Positions 12,345 to 14,937 of a stretch of 14,937 bases of DNA are shown piece by piece; within the stretch, counting starts at the first letter, position 1, and each line of letters opens with the position of its first letter. The DNA is from Candidatus Woesearchaeota archaeon (GTDB lineage: Archaea; Nanobdellota; Nanobdellia; Woesearchaeales; GW2011-AR4), in NCBI GenBank assembly GCA_018303645.1, contig JAGVXR010000041.1:1-14937 (forward strand). Direction: 5' to 3'. A program made the position numbers and the translations under genes. The notes under the pieces were generated by a model. It searched no databases. It saw only the letters and a program-made list of their open reading frames with translations, and was not told the DNA's origin.

Positions 12345-14873
12345 TTATTTTATCTTCCCCTTCATTTCCTCCAGCTCACTCAAAAACCTCCCGATAGTCT
12401 TTACAATATGCTCCGGCTGTGTTTTGAGGATTTCAGAAACTTTGTCAAGAACATCACCTTTAAATTCTTCTTTTTTTGTTAATTCCAGCTGCTTCAAGTC
12501 AATCTGCTTTTTCTTCTCAACAGCTTTTCTTGCAATTTTCCATTTCTCAAACAACTCGTTGACTCTTGCAGGCAATTCATTGGATTTAATGTTCAACAAC
12601 CTTGCTGCCTCTTCCAGAATATCCTTTTCCTTTTTACCCTCCCTGTTGGCAGCCTCCCCTGCTGTAAAATAAAGCCTTACAATCCCGTCAGATATTTTTG
12701 TTGCTTTCAGTATTTTTATTTCCCCTGCTTCTGATGTATTTTTTAAATGTGTGCCGCCGCAAGCCTCAACATCAATGTTGGGTATGTTTACAATCCTCAA
12801 TAATTTGCCTGGGACTGCGCCACCTTGGTAGATTCCCATTCCATAGGTTTGCTCTGCCTCTGTCCTTGGTATAAAACTGCTTTGCACCTGTATGCCTGCC
12901 TTGACAAGCCTGTTTGCCTCTTTCTCAATCTTTTCAATCTCCTCGTCTGTAATGCTTTGGTAATGGGTTAAATCGATTGTTGCGTAATCAACATCTTTTT
13001 TTGCACCTGCCTGGTTGATATGGCTGCCAAGCACTTTTCTTGCAGCAGCATTTATTATATGGGTTGAAGTATGGTGCTTTGCCAATTGCAGCCTTCTCTG
13101 CAGATCAATCTCGCATTCTACCTCCTGATTTTCTTTTAATTTCGGCTTTTCTTTTAAAACATGCACAATTACTCCTCCTTGCTTGAAAACATCAACAACT
13201 TCTTCATCATTGATTTTTCCAACATCATGCAGTTGCCCCCCGCTTGTAGGATAGAAATAAGTCTCGTTTAATATGACTTTATTGCCAATGATTTTTATTA
13301 TTTTAGCCCTGAACCTGTTCTTTGTGTAATCATGGTAGTACATTGCTTTTGTTTCAGGAACATTTTCCAAATTCAGCTTTTCCTCCCTTCTTGTGGCATG
13401 CTCCTGCTCCTGCTTTTCGTGCAGCTCAGCGACTCTTGCGTAGAAATTTTCAGGCACATCAATTTTTTTTCCAAGCTTCAATGACTCCTCCCTTACGATT
13501 TCAGGCGTTATGCCATAGCTGTCGTACAAAAGCAGCAGTCTTTTGTCATCAATATCCTCATTTACAAGCTTTGAAATCATTGAATGTGTTTTTTGCTTGG
13601 TTGCCTCGTACTTGCTTTTTTCAACTTCAAGAATTTTAGTTACCTCATCAAGATTATCGCTTAGCTCAGGAAACAACGGCTTTAGGTAATCAGCATGCCA
13701 TCTGCAGACGTCAGGCAAATCAATCTTCCACTTGTACTTGTCAATGAAGGACAAAGCCCTTCTTAAAATTGCCCTTAGATTATAGCCACCGCCGACATTT
13801 GAAGGCAGAGCCCCGTCGCTCAAAGCAACAAGCAATGCCCTTGAATGCTCTGCAACAGAATACAAGGCAGCCAATTCCAGTATTTTTTCCCTTAATTCCT
13901 TCACATCATAGCCGGTTTTTTTAGCAACATCTTTCCAAACTGCATCAATGTCTTCAACTTCGTCAACATTTAGGTAAGAGGAATAAGGCAAAAATCTTTC
14001 CATCAATTTTTCATCTACTTTCACGCCCGTTATTCCATATAATTTCTTCACAACACTTGGGAATGTTGTCTCGTAGCTTGTCGACTTGCCTTGGGTAAAC
14101 CACGCATTCCTCTCGTGGCCCATGCCCATGTCAAGCACTTTCAGGTTAAGCTCTTTATAGCCTGTTGGAGTCTGCTCATAAAGCATGTAAACCTGATTCC
14201 CTAATTCCAAGCCTCTTGAGAAATATTCCATGCAGGGCCCGAAATTGCCGCCGCCTGCCCATGCATCCTCGTGAAAGATTATTTCATCATTGCCCAATCC
14301 CAATCCCTGCTTGAGCCAGTTGTGTATGTCTGTGAAATACTTTGCCTGGTTCCAGTCTTTTGGCTTCATGAAGGCATGCTGCCCAATCATCACAAAAGCG
14401 CAGTAATGGGCACCTGTGATGCCAATGTTGTCTATGTCATTAAATCTTAAGCACATCTGCGGCACAACCAGTGGGTTTGCAGGAGGCTCAACTTCGCCTG
14501 AAACAACATAAGGCTGGAAATCACAAATGGATGCAAAAACATAATCAATGTCATCCCGCCATCTTGCAACAACGGGATACCTTTTTATCGGAGTGTAACC
14601 CCATTTTTTGAACAGCCTTGAAAATTCGTTCCATACACCAACATAATCCAGTTTTTTTGTCGCAGGAGTTTTCCCTATAAACCTAAAGCCGCCAGAACAG
14701 GCAGGATTGCCGCAGACATCTGAGCCAGTTGTTGCCCAGAAATAAGTGCCGCATTTTGAACACTTTTTCCTGCTGAAGCCTTCTGCCTTTAGAACAGATG
14801 TTGCATAATACTTGTCAGGCTCTTTTGAGGCTTTTAGCTTGAATTCTTTCTTTATCTCCTTGTCCGTTGGCAT
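12345..14873 (-). CDS. alaS: Alanyl-tRNA synthetase, archaeal type
   Basis: This 842-residue class II enzyme charges tRNA-Ala and removes mischarged Ser or Gly. The archaeal N-terminal zinc ribbon is present (C38, C41, C54, C59). The catalytic domain includes the segments RWRDDIDYVFASICDFQPYV, GNFGPCMEYFSRGLELGNQV and LDMGMGHERNAWFTQG, with GGGYNLRAILRR beyond. The editing domain carries the zinc pair H601-x3-H605 and C705-GGT-H709. The end differs from the usual archaeal enzyme of about 900 residues: after the helical part at 751-785 comes a second similar helical unit (807-841), then the stop, so the globular C-Ala part seems to be missing. The ATG at 14873 has a TATA-like box about 28 bp upstream. 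Confidence 0.95.
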   Translation of the reverse strand: MPTDKEIKKEFKLKASKEPDKYYATSVLKAEGFSRKKCSKCGTYFWATTGSDVCGNPACSGGFRFIGKTPATKKLDYVGVWNEFSRLFKKWGYTPIKRYPVVARWRDDIDYVFASICDFQPYVVSGEVEPPANPLVVPQMCLRFNDIDNIGITGAHYCAFVMIGQHAFMKPKDWNQAKYFTDIHNWLKQGLGLGNDEIIFHEDAWAGGGNFGPCMEYFSRGLELGNQVYMLYEQTPTGYKELNLKVLDMGMGHERNAWFTQGKSTSYETTFPSVVKKLYGITGVKVDEKLMERFLPYSSYLNVDEVEDIDAVWKDVAKKTGYDVKELREKILELAALYSVAEHSRALLVALSDGALPSNVGGGYNLRAILRRALSFIDKYKWKIDLPDVCRWHADYLKPLFPELSDNLDEVTKILEVEKSKYEATKQKTHSMISKLVNEDIDDKRLLLLYDSYGITPEIVREESLKLGKKIDVPENFYARVAELHEKQEQEHATRREEKLNLENVPETKAMYYHDYTKNRFRAKIIKIIGNKVILNETYFYPTSGGQLHDVGKINDEEVVDVFKQGGVIVHVLKEKPKLKENQEVECEIDLQRRLQLAKHHTSTHIINAAARKVLGSHINQAGAKKDVDYATIDLTHYQSITDEEIEKIEKEANRLVKAGIQVQSSFIPRTEAEQTYGMGIYQGGAVPGKLLRIVNIPNIDVEACGGTHLKNTSEAGEIKILKATKISDGIVRLYFTAGEAANREGKKEKDILEEAARLLNIKSNELPARVNELFEKWKIARKAVEKKKQIDLKQLELTKKEEFKGDVLDKVSEILKTQPEHIVKTIGRFLSELEEMKGKIK

Positions 14874-14895
14874 AATTAGATGTTAGAAATAGATT

Positions 14896-14908
14896 GTTTT
14901 AAAATTTA
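14896..14908 (-). promoter_or_regulatory. TATA-like box of alaS
   Basis: On the minus strand this reads TAAATTTTAAAAC, centred about 28 bp before the ATG at 14873. The rest of the sequence to the window edge (14909-14937) is AT-rich with no feature I can name. Confidence 0.45.
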
Positions 14909-14937
14909 TTGTTTTTTGTTTAATAATAAAAATTATA

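Overview
The window looks like part of an archaeal chromosome, most likely a DPANN lineage close to Woesearchaeota. The archaeal signs are direct: TATA boxes of the TTTATAAA type centred about 26-28 bp before many start codons (leaderless transcripts), a tRNA whose introns sit in bulge-helix-bulge folds and whose CCA end is not encoded, an alanyl-tRNA synthetase with the archaeal N-terminal zinc ribbon, an archaeal-type YchF GTPase with an NKxD motif, and an Nre-family DNA repair protein. Placement in DPANN/Woesearchaeota is inference from protein families remembered from those genomes, mainly the small two-helix membrane protein at 10306 and the basic coiled-coil protein at 1514-2257. It was not tested by search.

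Layout. 1-62: 5' end of an unrecognised minus-strand gene, divergent from 116-1218: a YchF/Ygr210-type GTPase that has lost about 30 codons and the reading frame near 470. The two genes appear to share one palindromic TATA box. 1259-1464: tRNA-Gly(UCC) whose mature sequence is interrupted by three introns (D loop, anticodon loop, T arm). 1514-2257 (-): coiled-coil protein with a basic tail of 10-residue repeats. 2356-3057 (+): family 2 glycosyltransferase. 3058-6621 (-): a full-length SMC chromosome-condensation ATPase split by one in-frame TAA stop.

6660-8240 is a visibly AT-rich island of small, mostly membrane-linked or unknown genes: a 48-residue single-helix protein, an overlapping minus-strand pair (a channel-like protein whose selectivity-filter position reads EYK instead of GYG, followed by a small anchored protein), and a 51-residue antitoxin-like protein with no toxin beside it. 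8284-8799 is an unknown soluble protein. 8800-9184 has no gene but holds a dense set of hairpins ending in a T run, possibly a structured RNA or long 3' region.

9185-10219 (-) is a DHH-family phosphoesterase, 10306-10563 (+) a small two-helix membrane protein and 10603-11838 (+) an Nre DNA repair protein with a zinc-binding start and a PCNA-binding-like C-terminus. 11839-12342 holds a possible 24-residue hydrophobic peptide, a hairpin and a 97-residue unknown protein. 12345-14873 (-) is alanyl-tRNA synthetase with an altered C-terminal end.

The recognisable housekeeping genes serve chromosome maintenance and repair (SMC, DHH, Nre) and translation (tRNA-Gly, AlaRS, YchF). They are single-gene units with their own promoters rather than one operon. 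Genes appear to fall into two classes: leaderless ones, and a few AT-rich or unknown genes with a short leader carrying a Shine-Dalgarno-like sequence. The most notable items are the three-intron tRNA-Gly, the disruption of two normally essential genes (SMC, YchF), the shared palindromic TATA box, and the channel-like protein lacking the potassium filter.
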